In this document: positions 42,758 through 52,200 of the stretch, piece after piece
How positions within the stretch are numbered: position 1 is the first letter of the stretch
How the letters are laid out: every line of letters begins with the position of its first letter
Assembly: GCF_030814215.1 (NCBI RefSeq)
Contig: NZ_JAUSUT010000001.1
Span: 7,251,125 to 7,315,124 of the forward strand
Length of the DNA: 64,000 nt
Direction: 5' to 3'
Source: Amycolatopsis thermophila
Lineage (GTDB): Bacteria; Actinomycetota; Actinomycetes; Mycobacteriales; Pseudonocardiaceae
Notes under the pieces: generated by a model
Seen by the model: the letters and a program-made list of their open reading frames with translations, nothing else
What the model was told of the DNA's origin: nothing
Databases searched by the model: none
Program-made: the position numbers and the translations under genes

Positions 42758-44344
42758 ATGAGAAGGTCTCTTGCCGTTCTCGTGCTCCCGCTGGTGGCCG
42801 CGGCTTTCGCGACGCCGGCGCACGCGGCACCCGGTGGCTGCGCGGACCTGGCCGGCCTGGCGATTCCCGCCGCCGCGATCGGCCTGCCCACCACCGGTGG
42901 CACGGTGACGTCCGCGCAGCCCGTCACCGGCTACTGCCAGGTGGACGCCGCTCTGCACCCGGTGGACCCGGCCGCGCCGGACATCAGGATGCGGGTGGCG
43001 CTGCCGGAGGCGTGGAACGGCAAGGCCTTGATGTTCGGCGGTGGCGGCTACGACGGCACGATCCCGAACGTCGCCGGGAACGTCCCGTTCGGACCGTCCG
43101 GGCCGGCCCCGCTGGCGCGCGGGTACGCGACCTTCGCGAGCGATTCCGGGCACCAGGCCTCACCCGCGCACCTCCCCGCGACCTCTTTGGACGGTTCGTT
43201 CGGCGTCAACGACGAGGCCGTGCGCAACTTCTCCGGGGACGCGCTGAAGAAGACCCGGGACGCCGCGGTGTTCCTCATCGGACAGCACTACCACGCCCGC
43301 CCCTCGTACAGCTATTTCGCGGGCGGGTCGACCGGCGGCCGCGAGGCGCTGGCGGTCGCGCAGCGCTGGCCCGCCGACTTCGACGGCGTAATCTCGGCCT
43401 ACCCGGCTTGGAACGCCGCGAGCCTCGACCTGTTCTTCGGCTACGAGGCCCAGGTCCTGTCGCAGCCCGGCGCGTTCCCGAACCCGGCGAAGCAGACCCT
43501 GCTGTACCGCAGCGTGATCCAGGCGTGCGACGGCCGGGACGGGCTGGCCGACGGGGTGGTCTCCGACGAGCGGGGCTGCCGGTTCGACCCGGGTGCGCTG
43601 CGCTGCCCCGGCGGTGCGGACACCGGCGACACCTGCCTGTCCGACGCCCAGATCAGCGCGGTGAAAGCGTTGTCGCAACCGCTGCGGTGGAAGTACCGGA
43701 TCGCCAGCGGTGAACGCGGCTACCCCGGATTCCCGTTCCTGTCCGGTGCGGCGATGACGACCCCGCTGCTCGGCATGGGCACCGTGGGCCCGGCCACGCC
43801 GATGCCGTCCACCGCCGGGTACGGGGTCCAGTTCTGGGACCAGTGGGTGCGGTACTTCGTCACGCGCGACCCCGGCTTCGACGCGCTGTCGCTCGACCCG
43901 CTCAACCCCGGCCCCTGGCGGGACCGCATCAGTGAGCTGACCGCGCTGCAGGACGTGAACGACGCGGACCTCCGGCCGTTCGCGCGGGCCGGCGGGAAAC
44001 TGTTGCTGCTGCACGGTTCCGCCGATGAGCTGGTCAGCCACTACTCGACCGCAGAGTACTTCGAGCGGGTGGAGCGCACGGTGGGCCCGCGCGCGACGGA
44101 CGAGTTCGCGCGCTTCTACGTCGTGCCGGGCGCGAACCACGCGAACGTCGCCGCGGCGTTCCCGGCGGCCTGGGACTCGCTGACCGCGCTGGAGAACTGG
44201 ACCGAACGCGGTGTGGCGCCGCGGAACCCGGCCGTCACGGACGCGGCAACAGGCCGGACCCGCCCGCTGTGCGAGTACCCCACCTGGCCCCGCTACCGCG
44301 GCGGCGACCCGGCCCTCGCGGCGAGCTTCACCTGCAGCCGGTAG
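42758..44344 (+). CDS. Secreted tannase / feruloyl-esterase-family hydrolase
   Basis: 528 residues. Sec signal peptide MRRSLAVLVLPLVAAAFATPAHA with an AxA cleavage site. Alpha/beta-hydrolase triad candidates: Ser near 190 in SYFAGGSTGGREAL, Asp in HGSADELVSHYST and His in PGANHANVAAAF. The Cys-rich CDGRDGLADGVVSDERGC segment resembles the calcium-binding loop of fungal feruloyl esterases, and a Cys beside the catalytic Asp/His is expected in this family. It would cut ester-linked phenolics from plant polymers outside the cell. GGAGAGG is 8 bases before ATG 42758. The protocatechuate-type lower pathway pair near 55 kb might use its products. Confidence 0.88.
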   Translation: MRRSLAVLVLPLVAAAFATPAHAAPGGCADLAGLAIPAAAIGLPTTGGTVTSAQPVTGYCQVDAALHPVDPAAPDIRMRVALPEAWNGKALMFGGGGYDGTIPNVAGNVPFGPSGPAPLARGYATFASDSGHQASPAHLPATSLDGSFGVNDEAVRNFSGDALKKTRDAAVFLIGQHYHARPSYSYFAGGSTGGREALAVAQRWPADFDGVISAYPAWNAASLDLFFGYEAQVLSQPGAFPNPAKQTLLYRSVIQACDGRDGLADGVVSDERGCRFDPGALRCPGGADTGDTCLSDAQISAVKALSQPLRWKYRIASGERGYPGFPFLSGAAMTTPLLGMGTVGPATPMPSTAGYGVQFWDQWVRYFVTRDPGFDALSLDPLNPGPWRDRISELTALQDVNDADLRPFARAGGKLLLLHGSADELVSHYSTAEYFERVERTVGPRATDEFARFYVVPGANHANVAAAFPAAWDSLTALENWTERGVAPRNPAVTDAATGRTRPLCEYPTWPRYRGGDPALAASFTCSR

Positions 44345-44930
44345 CTACCCGCCGGTGGGCGCCCGGTGTGGTGCCGGCGCCGGAGGTCGACCCGCCGAGG
44401 TCGGGCCGGCGCGCGGCGATCACCGGCAGGTCGGTGCGCTCGAGCAGGGCGCGGGCCTCGTCCACACGGCGGGACAGCAGCCACGCGTCCGGGCTGCTCG
44501 GCGAAGCACCGGGTGCGGGCGAGACGTTGCGGTCCGCGGCGAGGTCGGCCCGTGACGGCGGGGTGCCCAGCCCGCTCGAGGAGGCCGTCCAGCGCGTCGC
44601 CGGGCGGGACGGCGGGCGCGTACGGGGACCTGACCGCCGTCACGGTGCGGCGGCATGACCGTGCGGCGCGCGACGAGGGCGGCGTGCGCGGCGCCGTGAT
44701 CCGCGCGGAGGAGGTGCAGGCCGGGGCCCGCGCCCGCTGGGCGCTGCGACGACGTCGCCGTGGTCGACGTAGAGCCGGTCCGGCTCCACGCGCATTCGCG
44801 GGAAACTAGCGTCGCAGCTGCTCGGCGCGGGCGAGCGCGAACAAGCCAGACCCCGCGGGCGTGCGCCCGCAGCAGCGCGCGGCGCGCGGCACCTCCACCG
44901 GCGCCGGGGCGGCAGGCACGAGATCCTCTC
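44345..44930 (-). pseudogene. Frameshifted GlxA/FtrA-type AraC regulator pseudogene
   Basis: No intact gene lies between 44345 and 45030. On the minus strand, pieces of a DJ-1/PfpI-AraC regulator appear in order but in different frames: GLFALARAEQL (about 44820-44860), RVEPDRLYVDHGDVV (about 44755-44800), PPHRDGGQ (about 44630-44656), then DLAADRNVSP and WLLSRRVDEARALLERTDLP (about 44420-44540), the first recognition-helix region and the following helix of an AraC domain. At least three frameshifts and missing N-terminal and C-terminal parts are needed. Clearly non-functional; a related intact gene is at 1477-2442 in this window. Confidence 0.7.
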
Positions 44931-45030
44931 GCAGGTGGGCCACACCTCGTCTACCCCCGGGGCCGGACACCTCTCCTGGCCCACGGCCCTGACCGGATGC
45001 ACGCGACCGCATAACGCATAACCTGTCAGG

Positions 45031-45441
45031 ATGGATGACAGTTCGGGCGGGATCCCGCCGCTGAACCGCGGGCTGGCCGGATACCTGCGCGCGGTGGCCG
45101 AGGCCGTCGGGGTGCCCGTCGAGGCGACCTCCTTCGAGATCAGCGACACGGCAACGGCCTACCTGGGGCTGACCCGGCGCTGGACGCTGCGCCCCGGGGA
45201 GGACCTGATGCTGGTCTGGAGCGAGCGGGACGGGTGGGCGGTCGCGGTCGAGACCGTCCCCGGGGAGGCGCCCGTGGTCCTGGCCTACTTCGCCGGCGAC
45301 GACGTGGTCCCGACGCCAGCCGCGGTGGCCCGGTTCGTCACCGAGGTCATCGCGACCGGCCCGTCCGGCGCCCCCCGCCCGGACTTCCCGACCACGGTCG
45401 CGCGCGAGGAACTCACCGAACGGCTCGCGCCCTACGCGTGA
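45031..45441 (+). CDS. DUF6292-family protein
   Basis: 136 residues, acidic, no signal. The pattern LNRGLAGYLRAVAEAVGV, DTATAYLGLTRRW, PGEDLMLVWSERDGWAVAVET and VLAYFAGDDVVPTPAAVARFV matches the actinobacterial DUF6292 family as I know it. Function unknown; members are common in Pseudonocardiales and often stand alone. ATG at 45031. Its 3' end overlaps the convergent next gene by 10 bases. Confidence 0.7.
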   Translation: MDDSSGGIPPLNRGLAGYLRAVAEAVGVPVEATSFEISDTATAYLGLTRRWTLRPGEDLMLVWSERDGWAVAVETVPGEAPVVLAYFAGDDVVPTPAAVARFVTEVIATGPSGAPRPDFPTTVAREELTERLAPYA

Positions 45442-45842
45442 ATCCGGAGCCGGCTCTCCGGCGCCGGCTCGCCGTCGGAGCTCACCACCGCCAGCGTGAC
45501 CCGGTCGCCGGAGAGGGTCCGCACCTCCACCGTGTCCTGGTTCTGGCGGCGGTAACCCCCGCGGGGAACCAGGGATCCGGCGGAGCCGAACCGCCGGGCG
45601 CCCGGGTCCCACGCGGCGGAGTGGTAGGACAGCCCGGCGATCGGCCCCAGCCGGGCTGCCAGCACCGCGAGCAGTGCCGGCAGCTCGGCGGACAGGTCCC
45701 GCGTTCGGGGCCACCAGGCCCCGTCGACGTATCCCGGGATGGGCGCCATGAGCTTCGCCGGCGAACCGGATTTCAGCTGGGGCGGCTCAGTGGTCATCAT
45801 GACCTTCGGGATGGTGTTGCGAACGCGCGGGCCCGACGTCAT
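45432..45842 (-). CDS. DUF5994-family protein
   Basis: 136 residues from ATG at 45842, chosen for the AGGAG 7 bases upstream; a frame opening at 45890 is less likely. The core DGAWWPRTRDLSAELPALLAVLAARLGPIAGLSYHSAAWDPGARRF with GGYRRQNQDTVEV is typical of actinobacterial DUF5994 proteins, small cytoplasmic proteins of unknown function found in many paralogues. Convergent with and overlapping the DUF6292 gene. Confidence 0.7.
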   Translation of the reverse strand: MTSGPRVRNTIPKVMMTTEPPQLKSGSPAKLMAPIPGYVDGAWWPRTRDLSAELPALLAVLAARLGPIAGLSYHSAAWDPGARRFGSAGSLVPRGGYRRQNQDTVEVRTLSGDRVTLAVVSSDGEPAPESRLRIHA

Positions 45843-45997
45843 GTCGGTGCTCCTGCCTTCCGGCCGAGGGGCCGGCCGGACTCCCATCACCGGGCACGAC
45901 GCGACTCGAATGCCTGCGTACGGGATGCTCCCGGTGTTCCTTCACCCTACACCTCACCCGCGCCGCTGTCGCCGTTTTCCCCGTACGAGAACGAAAA

Positions 45998-46027
45998 GGG
46001 GGTGCGACGCGCACGCGCCGCACCCCC
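45998..46027 (-). terminator. Rho-independent terminator with T-run
   Basis: On the minus strand GGGGGTGCG pairs with CGCACCCCC (45998-46006 with 46019-46027, 12-base loop) and is followed by TTTT. This is the only classical stem-plus-T-run terminator noted in the window. It lies 16 bases after the stop of the DivIVA-like gene. Confidence 0.85.
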
Positions 46028-46042
46028 ACTCCCGGACGCCGG

Positions 46043-46852
46043 TCAGGCGTCGGACGCCACCGCGGCCGCCTGGTCCTGCCTGGCCTGCCTGCGGGCCTTC
46101 GCCGCGAGGATGGCCGGGTTGATCTTGCCCGCCTCCGGTGGCTTGCGCGGCCCGGCCACCTCCGGGGCGTCCGGGTCCGCCGCCTGTTCCGGCACCTCGG
46201 CGGCCGGGGTCTCCGCCGCCCCGGAATCCTCTGTGGACTCAGCGGACTCGGCGGGCTCGGCGGGCTCTGCGGTCGCCTCGGCGTCCACTGTGTCCTCGGC
46301 GGAACCGAGGGCCAGCACCGTCCTCGCCGCGTGCAGCTCCGGCGTGCGGGCCGCCTGGACCGACGCCCCGTCGATGATCTCCCCGATCCGCAGCAGCTGC
46401 TCGAGCACGGTCTGGCGCGCGGTGCGCAGCCGGGCGACCTCCTCCTCCGCCCGGCGGATCATCTCGCGCGCCTCGCCGTCGGCCCGCTTCGCGAGCGCCT
46501 CGCGCTGCCGACGGGCCTCGTCGGCCTGGTCCTCGTAGGCCTTGCGGATCTCCGCGGCGTCCTTCTCGGCCTGGTCGCGGATCTCCTTGGCCTCCTGCTC
46601 GGCCTGGGCGATGATCCGCTCGACCCGGGCGCCGATGTTGCCCGAACCCACGACCTGCAGGGGCACCGACGAGTCACCGCCCACTTCGGACAGGCGCTGC
46701 TCCTTCTCCGCCAGCTCGCTCGCCAGGTGCCCGGCGCGCGCCCGCAGACGGCGGATGTAGGCGTCGACCTCCCGCCGGTCGTACCCGCGCAGCGCCGTGG
46801 AGAACCCGGGGTCGCGCTCGGTCAGGATGTCGTTGCCACCACTGTCGACCAT
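46043..46852 (-). CDS. DivIVA-like coiled-coil protein
   Basis: 269 residues from ATG at 46852. The N-terminal block PGFSTALRGYDRREVDAYIRRLRARAGHL matches the DivIVA/Wag31 lipid-binding domain and coiled-coil entry. Residues about 70-160 form a long charged coiled coil (QAEQEAKEIRDQAEKDAAEIRKAYEDQ). The last 90 residues are acidic and Ala/Glu/Pro-rich, ending in a basic tail. Related proteins act at the cell poles or septa as scaffolds, or in cell-envelope control. It is not the main Wag31, which sits in the dcw cluster. No partner gene adjoins it. Confidence 0.8.
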   Translation of the reverse strand: MVDSGGNDILTERDPGFSTALRGYDRREVDAYIRRLRARAGHLASELAEKEQRLSEVGGDSSVPLQVVGSGNIGARVERIIAQAEQEAKEIRDQAEKDAAEIRKAYEDQADEARRQREALAKRADGEAREMIRRAEEEVARLRTARQTVLEQLLRIGEIIDGASVQAARTPELHAARTVLALGSAEDTVDAEATAEPAEPAESAESTEDSGAAETPAAEVPEQAADPDAPEVAGPRKPPEAGKINPAILAAKARRQARQDQAAAVASDA

Positions 46853-47008
46853 GCCCCGAGTCTCGGCGGGTACGGCGGGCACTGCAAACGCCCACTCCCC
46901 GTTCGGCTGAACATCAGGGGCCGACGAGCATCCTCACCACCCATCCGTGTGATCACATTTCGACCTTCGTCCTCGTCGCTGACGTCGGCGCTGAGCCCGC
47001 GTGACATG

Positions 47009-47026
47009 AGACGATACGTAACGTCT
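47009..47026. promoter_or_regulatory. Palindromic TetR-type operator
   Basis: AGACGATACGTAACGTCT at 47009-47026 is an 18-base imperfect palindrome with central TACGTA and outer AGACG/CGTCT arms. It ends 24 bases before the TetR start at 47051, in the gap shared with the divergent DivIVA-like gene, which suits autorepression. Confidence 0.65.
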
Positions 47027-47050
47027 AGTCGTTTCCGATGGGGAGGCGTG

Positions 47051-47638
47051 ATGGGCGAGTCGTCCCCGTCGCGTCCGCGGCGGGGGCCGCGACGCGATCC
47101 GCTGGCGCACCAGAACGTCCTGCGCGCCGCCCGCGAACTCGTGCGCGAGGTCGGCTACCAGCAGGTGACGATGGAGGCGATCGCGGCGCGGGCGGGGGTG
47201 GGGAAGATGACGCTCTACCGCTGGTGGCCGAACAAGGCCGCGGTCGTCACCGAGGCCGTCGCCGACCAGCTGGCACCTCCTCCGCTCCCGGACACCGGCT
47301 CGGTGCGCGAGGACGCCGTCGAGTACCTGCACGGCCTGGTGAGCACGCTGACGCAGCTGGGGGACCCGAGCGTGGTGGCCGGCGCGCTCACCGAGCGGGG
47401 CGAGCCCGGGCGGGCAGCGCTGCGCGACATCCTGCGCGACCGCTTCCAGCCCGGCGCGGAGCTGCTGCGGCGCGGCATCGAGCGGGGCGAGCTGCCCGCC
47501 GGCCTGCCGGTGTCCGCGGTCGTCGAGAGCTGGTCCGGGTTCGTCCTCTACCGGATCGTGTTCCGGGAACGCACCCCGCGCGACGACGAACTCCGGGCGC
47601 TGGTCGAGCTGCTCCCGGAAGCCGGCGATCAAGGTTGA
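47051..47638 (+). CDS. TetR-family regulator
   Basis: 195 residues. Helix-turn-helix HQNVLRAARELVREVGYQQVTMEAIAARAGVGKMTLYRWWPNKAAVVTEAV; the C-terminal part (RERTPRDDELRALVELL) has the TetR_C pattern of the AcrR-like group. ATG at 47051 with GGGGAGG 4 bases upstream, or GTG at 47048. No target operon is obvious other than itself; the next gene on the same strand, a GH18-like lipoprotein, begins 119 bases later. Confidence 0.9.
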   Translation: MGESSPSRPRRGPRRDPLAHQNVLRAARELVREVGYQQVTMEAIAARAGVGKMTLYRWWPNKAAVVTEAVADQLAPPPLPDTGSVREDAVEYLHGLVSTLTQLGDPSVVAGALTERGEPGRAALRDILRDRFQPGAELLRRGIERGELPAGLPVSAVVESWSGFVLYRIVFRERTPRDDELRALVELLPEAGDQG

Positions 47639-47757
47639 CCCCGGCGCATCGTCCACTGCGGACACTCCGCCGGTGAAATTCTGACACGGTCCGCCGGGCA
47701 TCCGGTCAAGATCGTTTCACAGCTCGACCACAGGCGACCCTTCCTACTGTGGGCATC

Positions 47758-48726
47758 ATGAGACACCCGTCCGGCTCGTCGCGCCGCCCGGGTGCCACGA
47801 GCGGGCCGCTCGTCGCTGTCTGCGTTCTCCTGCTCGCGGCCTGTGCCTCCCCGACGCCGGCCGAACCACGCGCGCACACCCCGGTCGAGTCCTATGTAGA
47901 CGTTTCGTTCCAGCCGACCGGGATGGCCGACGCCGTGCGGAACTCCCCCGTCCGCCGGTTCGCGCTCGCCTTCCTGCTCGCCCACGACGGCCGGTGCGAA
48001 CCGGTGTGGGGCGCCGGGCGGCCCCTGTCCGACCCCGGCCTGGCGGCCGAGATCGCCGCGGTCCGCGCGGCGGGCGGCGAGATCACCGTCGCCACCGGGG
48101 GCGCGGTCGGCGACTACCTCGAAAGCCGGTGCGCCTCCGCCGCCGACCTGGCAACCGCTTACACCGCCGCGCTGGACGCGACCGGCGCGGACGGCATCGA
48201 CGTGGACATCGAGACCGGCGTGCCCACCGGCCTCGTCGCCGACGCGCTGGCCCGCCTGCAACGCGAGCGCGGCACCGGCGTGACCCTGACGCTGCCCGTC
48301 GCCGACGCCGGCCAGGGGCTCGAGGAGAGCGGTCTGCGGCTGGTGCGAGCGGTCGCCGAGCGCGGCACGAACCTCACCGTCAACGCGATGCTGATGAACT
48401 TCCCGGTGTCGGGCACGTGGCGCGGCTCGTTGCTCGGTGCCGCCGACGCGGTCGCGGCCCAGCTGACCGGCCTCGGCCTCGGCCACGACCGCCTCGCCCT
48501 GACGATCATGGCCGGCCGGAACGACACCGGCGTCACCACGACCGTCGACGACGCCCGCGCGGTCCGTGACTACGCCGACGCGCACCGCATCGCCTTCCTC
48601 GGCCTGTGGTCGCTGGCCCGGGACGACGGCGGCTGCCCCGGCCGGCCGCAGGCCGTCGCCACCTGCAGCGGTCTCGCCCAGGCCCCCTACGACTTCGTCC
48701 GCACGCTCACCGAGGAGTCCGCATGA
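47758..48726 (+). CDS. GH18 chitinase-like lipoprotein
   Basis: 322 residues. Lipoprotein signal ending LLLAAC, so exported and anchored to the membrane. The GH18 active-site pattern DxxDxDxE is intact as DGIDVDIE near residues 145-152, with Glu as the acid catalyst. YVDVSFQPT, FALAFLLAHDGRCEPVWG and FLGLWSLARDDGG fit the barrel. It would cut beta-1,4-GlcNAc-type polymers or act on related surface glycans. It is coupled by ATGA to a Pro-rich membrane protein and then to a deacetylase-glycosyltransferase fusion. It could thus trim the polymer that the fusion makes. Confidence 0.85.
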   Translation: MRHPSGSSRRPGATSGPLVAVCVLLLAACASPTPAEPRAHTPVESYVDVSFQPTGMADAVRNSPVRRFALAFLLAHDGRCEPVWGAGRPLSDPGLAAEIAAVRAAGGEITVATGGAVGDYLESRCASAADLATAYTAALDATGADGIDVDIETGVPTGLVADALARLQRERGTGVTLTLPVADAGQGLEESGLRLVRAVAERGTNLTVNAMLMNFPVSGTWRGSLLGAADAVAAQLTGLGLGHDRLALTIMAGRNDTGVTTTVDDARAVRDYADAHRIAFLGLWSLARDDGGCPGRPQAVATCSGLAQAPYDFVRTLTEESA

Positions 48727-49292
48727 CACACGAGCAGAGCGGCGAGCAGGCCGTCGTCCGGCCGGTGTTCGTCGACCCGCGCGGGCACCGCCGGATCTGG
48801 GTGCGGGTGCTCGCGGTACTCGCCGCGACCGCCGCGGTCGTCTACATCGCCGGTGTCGCCCTGCTGCTCGGCGGCAGCCAGCCACGGCAGGACCCGGCCG
48901 AGCTCGACGCGCCGGTGGCCGTGCCGACCTCCGCGCCGGACGACGACCCGCCGGCTCAGGCCGAGGCGACCGAGTCACCTCCGGGCCCCCCGCTCACCCT
49001 GCTCCAGGCGAACACCGTGCCGGCCTCCGCGCCGACCTCCGCCTCACCGGCGCCTGCGGGCGCGCCCCACCGGCCCTCCGTCGCGCTGGCCCGTCCGGTC
49101 GCGCCGCCGGCGCCGCGCGCGAGCGCCCACGGGTCCTCCGTCCCGGCGCCGCGCAGCCAACCCGCACCTCGCGGTGCACCGGCACCGCTCACCGCGGCGA
49201 GCAAGCCGCCGCCGACGACCGCACCGCCGGTCACCACGACCGTTCCCACCTCGACAGCCGTCGCCAAGGCGCCGGCCACGTCCGCGCCGTGA
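48723..49292 (+). CDS. Membrane-anchored Pro/Ala-rich protein
   Basis: 189 residues. A 28-residue cytoplasmic N-terminus is followed by one membrane segment (VRVLAVLAATAAVVYIAGVALLLG, about 28-51). About 135 residues of Pro, Ala, Ser and Thr follow with no fold, probably crossing the cell wall. No homologous family is recognised. It is translationally coupled on both sides (ATGA with the GH18 gene, GTGA with the fusion gene), which suggests it is part of the polymer assembly or export machinery, for example as a wall-spanning linker. Confidence 0.75.
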   Translation: MTHEQSGEQAVVRPVFVDPRGHRRIWVRVLAVLAATAAVVYIAGVALLLGGSQPRQDPAELDAPVAVPTSAPDDDPPAQAEATESPPGPPLTLLQANTVPASAPTSASPAPAGAPHRPSVALARPVAPPAPRASAHGSSVPAPRSQPAPRGAPAPLTAASKPPPTTAPPVTTTVPTSTAVAKAPATSAP

Positions 49293-52200
49293 GACCCGCC
49301 ATGGTGAAGAGCAGCCGCCGGCGGCGGATCCGCTGGTCCTGGCTCCTGGCCGGACTCTTGGCGGCGCTACTGGCCGTGATGCTGGTCGTCGCCGGGTTCG
49401 CCAGCGCCGGCATCGTCAGCGACAACCTCGCCCACGACAGCGTCGGCCAGGCGACCGTGCCCACGTCGGTGGTCGAGGGCGGCGCGGTGGTCGACGCGAC
49501 CGGCACGCCGGTGCGGTCCTACGCGATCCCGGACGGCACGATCGCGCTGACCTTCGACGACGGCCCGGACCCGACGTGGACCCCCCAGGTGTTGTCGATC
49601 CTGCGCAAACACGGCGTGCCGGGGACGTTCTTCGTCGTCGGTTCTCGCGCCAGCAGCCATCCGGAGCTGATCCGCGCCATCCACGACCAGGGCAGCGAGC
49701 TGGCGCACCACACCTTCACCCACCCCGACCTGGTGGACACCTCGCGCTGGCGCACCGAGCGCGAGCTCGACGAGACGCAGCTCGCGCTGGCCGGCGCGGC
49801 CGGCGTGACGAGCCACCTGTTCCGGCCGCCGTTCTCCTCCTCCACGTCGGCGATCGACGACCTCGGGTACCGCACGGTGCTCGAGGCCGGCGCGAAGGGC
49901 TACATTTCGGTCTTCACCGACGCCGACAGCGACGACTGGGCGCGCCCCGGCGTGGACGCGATCGTGCGCAACTCGACCCCGCCACCGGGCAAGGGCGCGA
50001 CGGTGCTGATGCACGATTCCGGCGGGGACCGGTCCGAGACCGTGGCGGCCCTGGACCGGCTGATCCCGCAGCTGCAGGCGAAGGGCTACCGGTTCACCAC
50101 CGTCAGCCAGGCGATCGGCATGCCCGACGCGAACCCGCCCGCCGCCTCCGGGCAGCACCTCGCGGGCGAGGCGCTGTTGCTGGTCGTGGCGTCGTCGCTG
50201 GCGGTCGTCGAGTTCCTGCAGTGGATCCTGCTCGGCGTCGGCCTGCTGGTGATCGCCCGGCTGGTCCTGATGGTGTGGGTCGCCCGGGGGCACGCCCGGC
50301 GGCACCGGCGGTGGCGATGGGGCGTGCCGGTGACGCGCCCGGTGACGGTGATCGTGCCCGCGCACAACGAACGGGCCAACATCGAGGTCGCGCTGCGTTC
50401 CATCGTGGCCAGCGACCACCCCGTCGAGGTGCTGGTCGTCGACGACGGCTCGACCGACGGCACCGGCGACCTGGTCGAGTCGCTGGGGCTGCCGGGCGTG
50501 CGGGTCATCCGGCAGGCCAACGGCGGCAAACCGGCCGCGCTCAACACCGGCATCGCCCACGCCACCCACGACCTCGTGGTGATGGTCGACGGCGACACGG
50601 TGTTCGCGCGGGACACCGTGCGACTGCTGGTGCAGCCGTTCTGCGACCCGGAGGTGGGCGCGGTGGCCGGGAACGTGAAGATCGCCAACCGGGACACCTT
50701 CCTCACCCGGCTGCAGCACATCGAGTACGTGGTGGGGTTCAACGTGGACCGCCGGGTGCACGAGATCACCGGCTCGATGACGACCGTCCCGGGCGCGGCC
50801 GGCGCGTTCCGGCGGGAGGCGGTCGTGGCCGCGGGCGGGGTGAGTCACGAAACACTCGCCGAGGACACCGACCTGACCATCGCGATCGGCCGGGCGGGCT
50901 GGCGAGTCGCGTACGAGGAGCGCGCGATCGCCTACACCGAGGCACCGGCGACGGCCCGGCAGCTGTGGCAGCAGCGGTTCCGCTGGACCTACGGCACGAT
51001 GCAGGCGCTGTGGAAGCACCGCCGTGCCATCGTGCAGCGGGGTGCCGCGGGCCGGGTGGGCCGGTTCGGCCTGCTGCACGTCGCGGCGTTCCAGATCCTG
51101 ATGCCGCTGAGCGCACCGCTGATCGACATCTTCTTCGTGTACGGCCTGTTCTTCCTCAACCCGGCGACCACGCTCGTGCTGTGGCTGACGGTCATGGCGC
51201 TGCAGACCGGCGGGGCCGCGCTGGCGTTCCGGATGGACCGCGAGCCGCTCGGCCCGCTGTGGCTGATGCCGGCGCAGCAGCTGGTGTACCGGCAGCTCAT
51301 GTACGTGGTGCTGGGCCAGTCGATCGCGGCGGCGACCGCGGGGGTGCGGGTGCGCTGGCAGCGGATGCGCCGGACCGGCGCGCTGGACGCCGTGACGGTC
51401 CCGGCGCCGGTCCGGCCCGTGGCGGCGGCCCGTCCGGTCCCGGTGACGTCGCGGCCCCCCGCCACGACGGGACCCGCGCGGCGGGAGCACTGGTTCGACG
51501 TGCTGCGCGTGCTCGCGCTGGCGAGCCTGATCGGCTTCCACGCGACCGGCTGGGTCCCGCTGAGCCTGGCGTTCCCGTCGATGGGCGTGGCGTTCGCGAT
51601 CGCGGGCTCGCTCACCGCGCGGTCGCTGCGCACGGCCGCGCCGGTGGACGTGATCGGCCACCGCATTCGCCGGGTGCTGCCGCCGGTGTGGCTGTTCGGG
51701 CTGGTGGCGGTGCCCGTGATGCTGCTGCACGGCTGGACCGGCCTGTCCTGGCCGCGGCTGGTGTTCTGGGTGTTCCCGGTGCTGGACCCGCCCGCGCCCG
51801 ACTGGGCCGACGACGCCACCTCCGTGTTGTGGTTCGTCCGCACGTTCCTGTGGTTCGTGCTGCTGACCCCGCCGGCGCTGCGCGCCGTCCGGGCCCGGCC
51901 GGTCGTCACCACCCTCGCGCCCCTGGTCCTGGTGGCCGCCGACGCGCTGATGGGGTCGCACGTCGGGGACTCCGGCGAGATCGGCGCGGCGGTGGTGGAC
52001 GCCGCGGTGTTCGGCGCGTGCTGGCTGCTCGGCATCGCGCACCGCGAGGGCAGGCTGGCCCGCCTCCACCCGGCGCTGGTCGCGACGCTCGCGGTGGCCG
52101 CGGTGGCCGCGGGCGGGCTGTGGATCCGGTCGCACCCGGACCCCGGCGCGGGGTTCGACCCGTCCGCCAGCCCGCTCGGTGAGGCGCTGATCTCGGCGGG

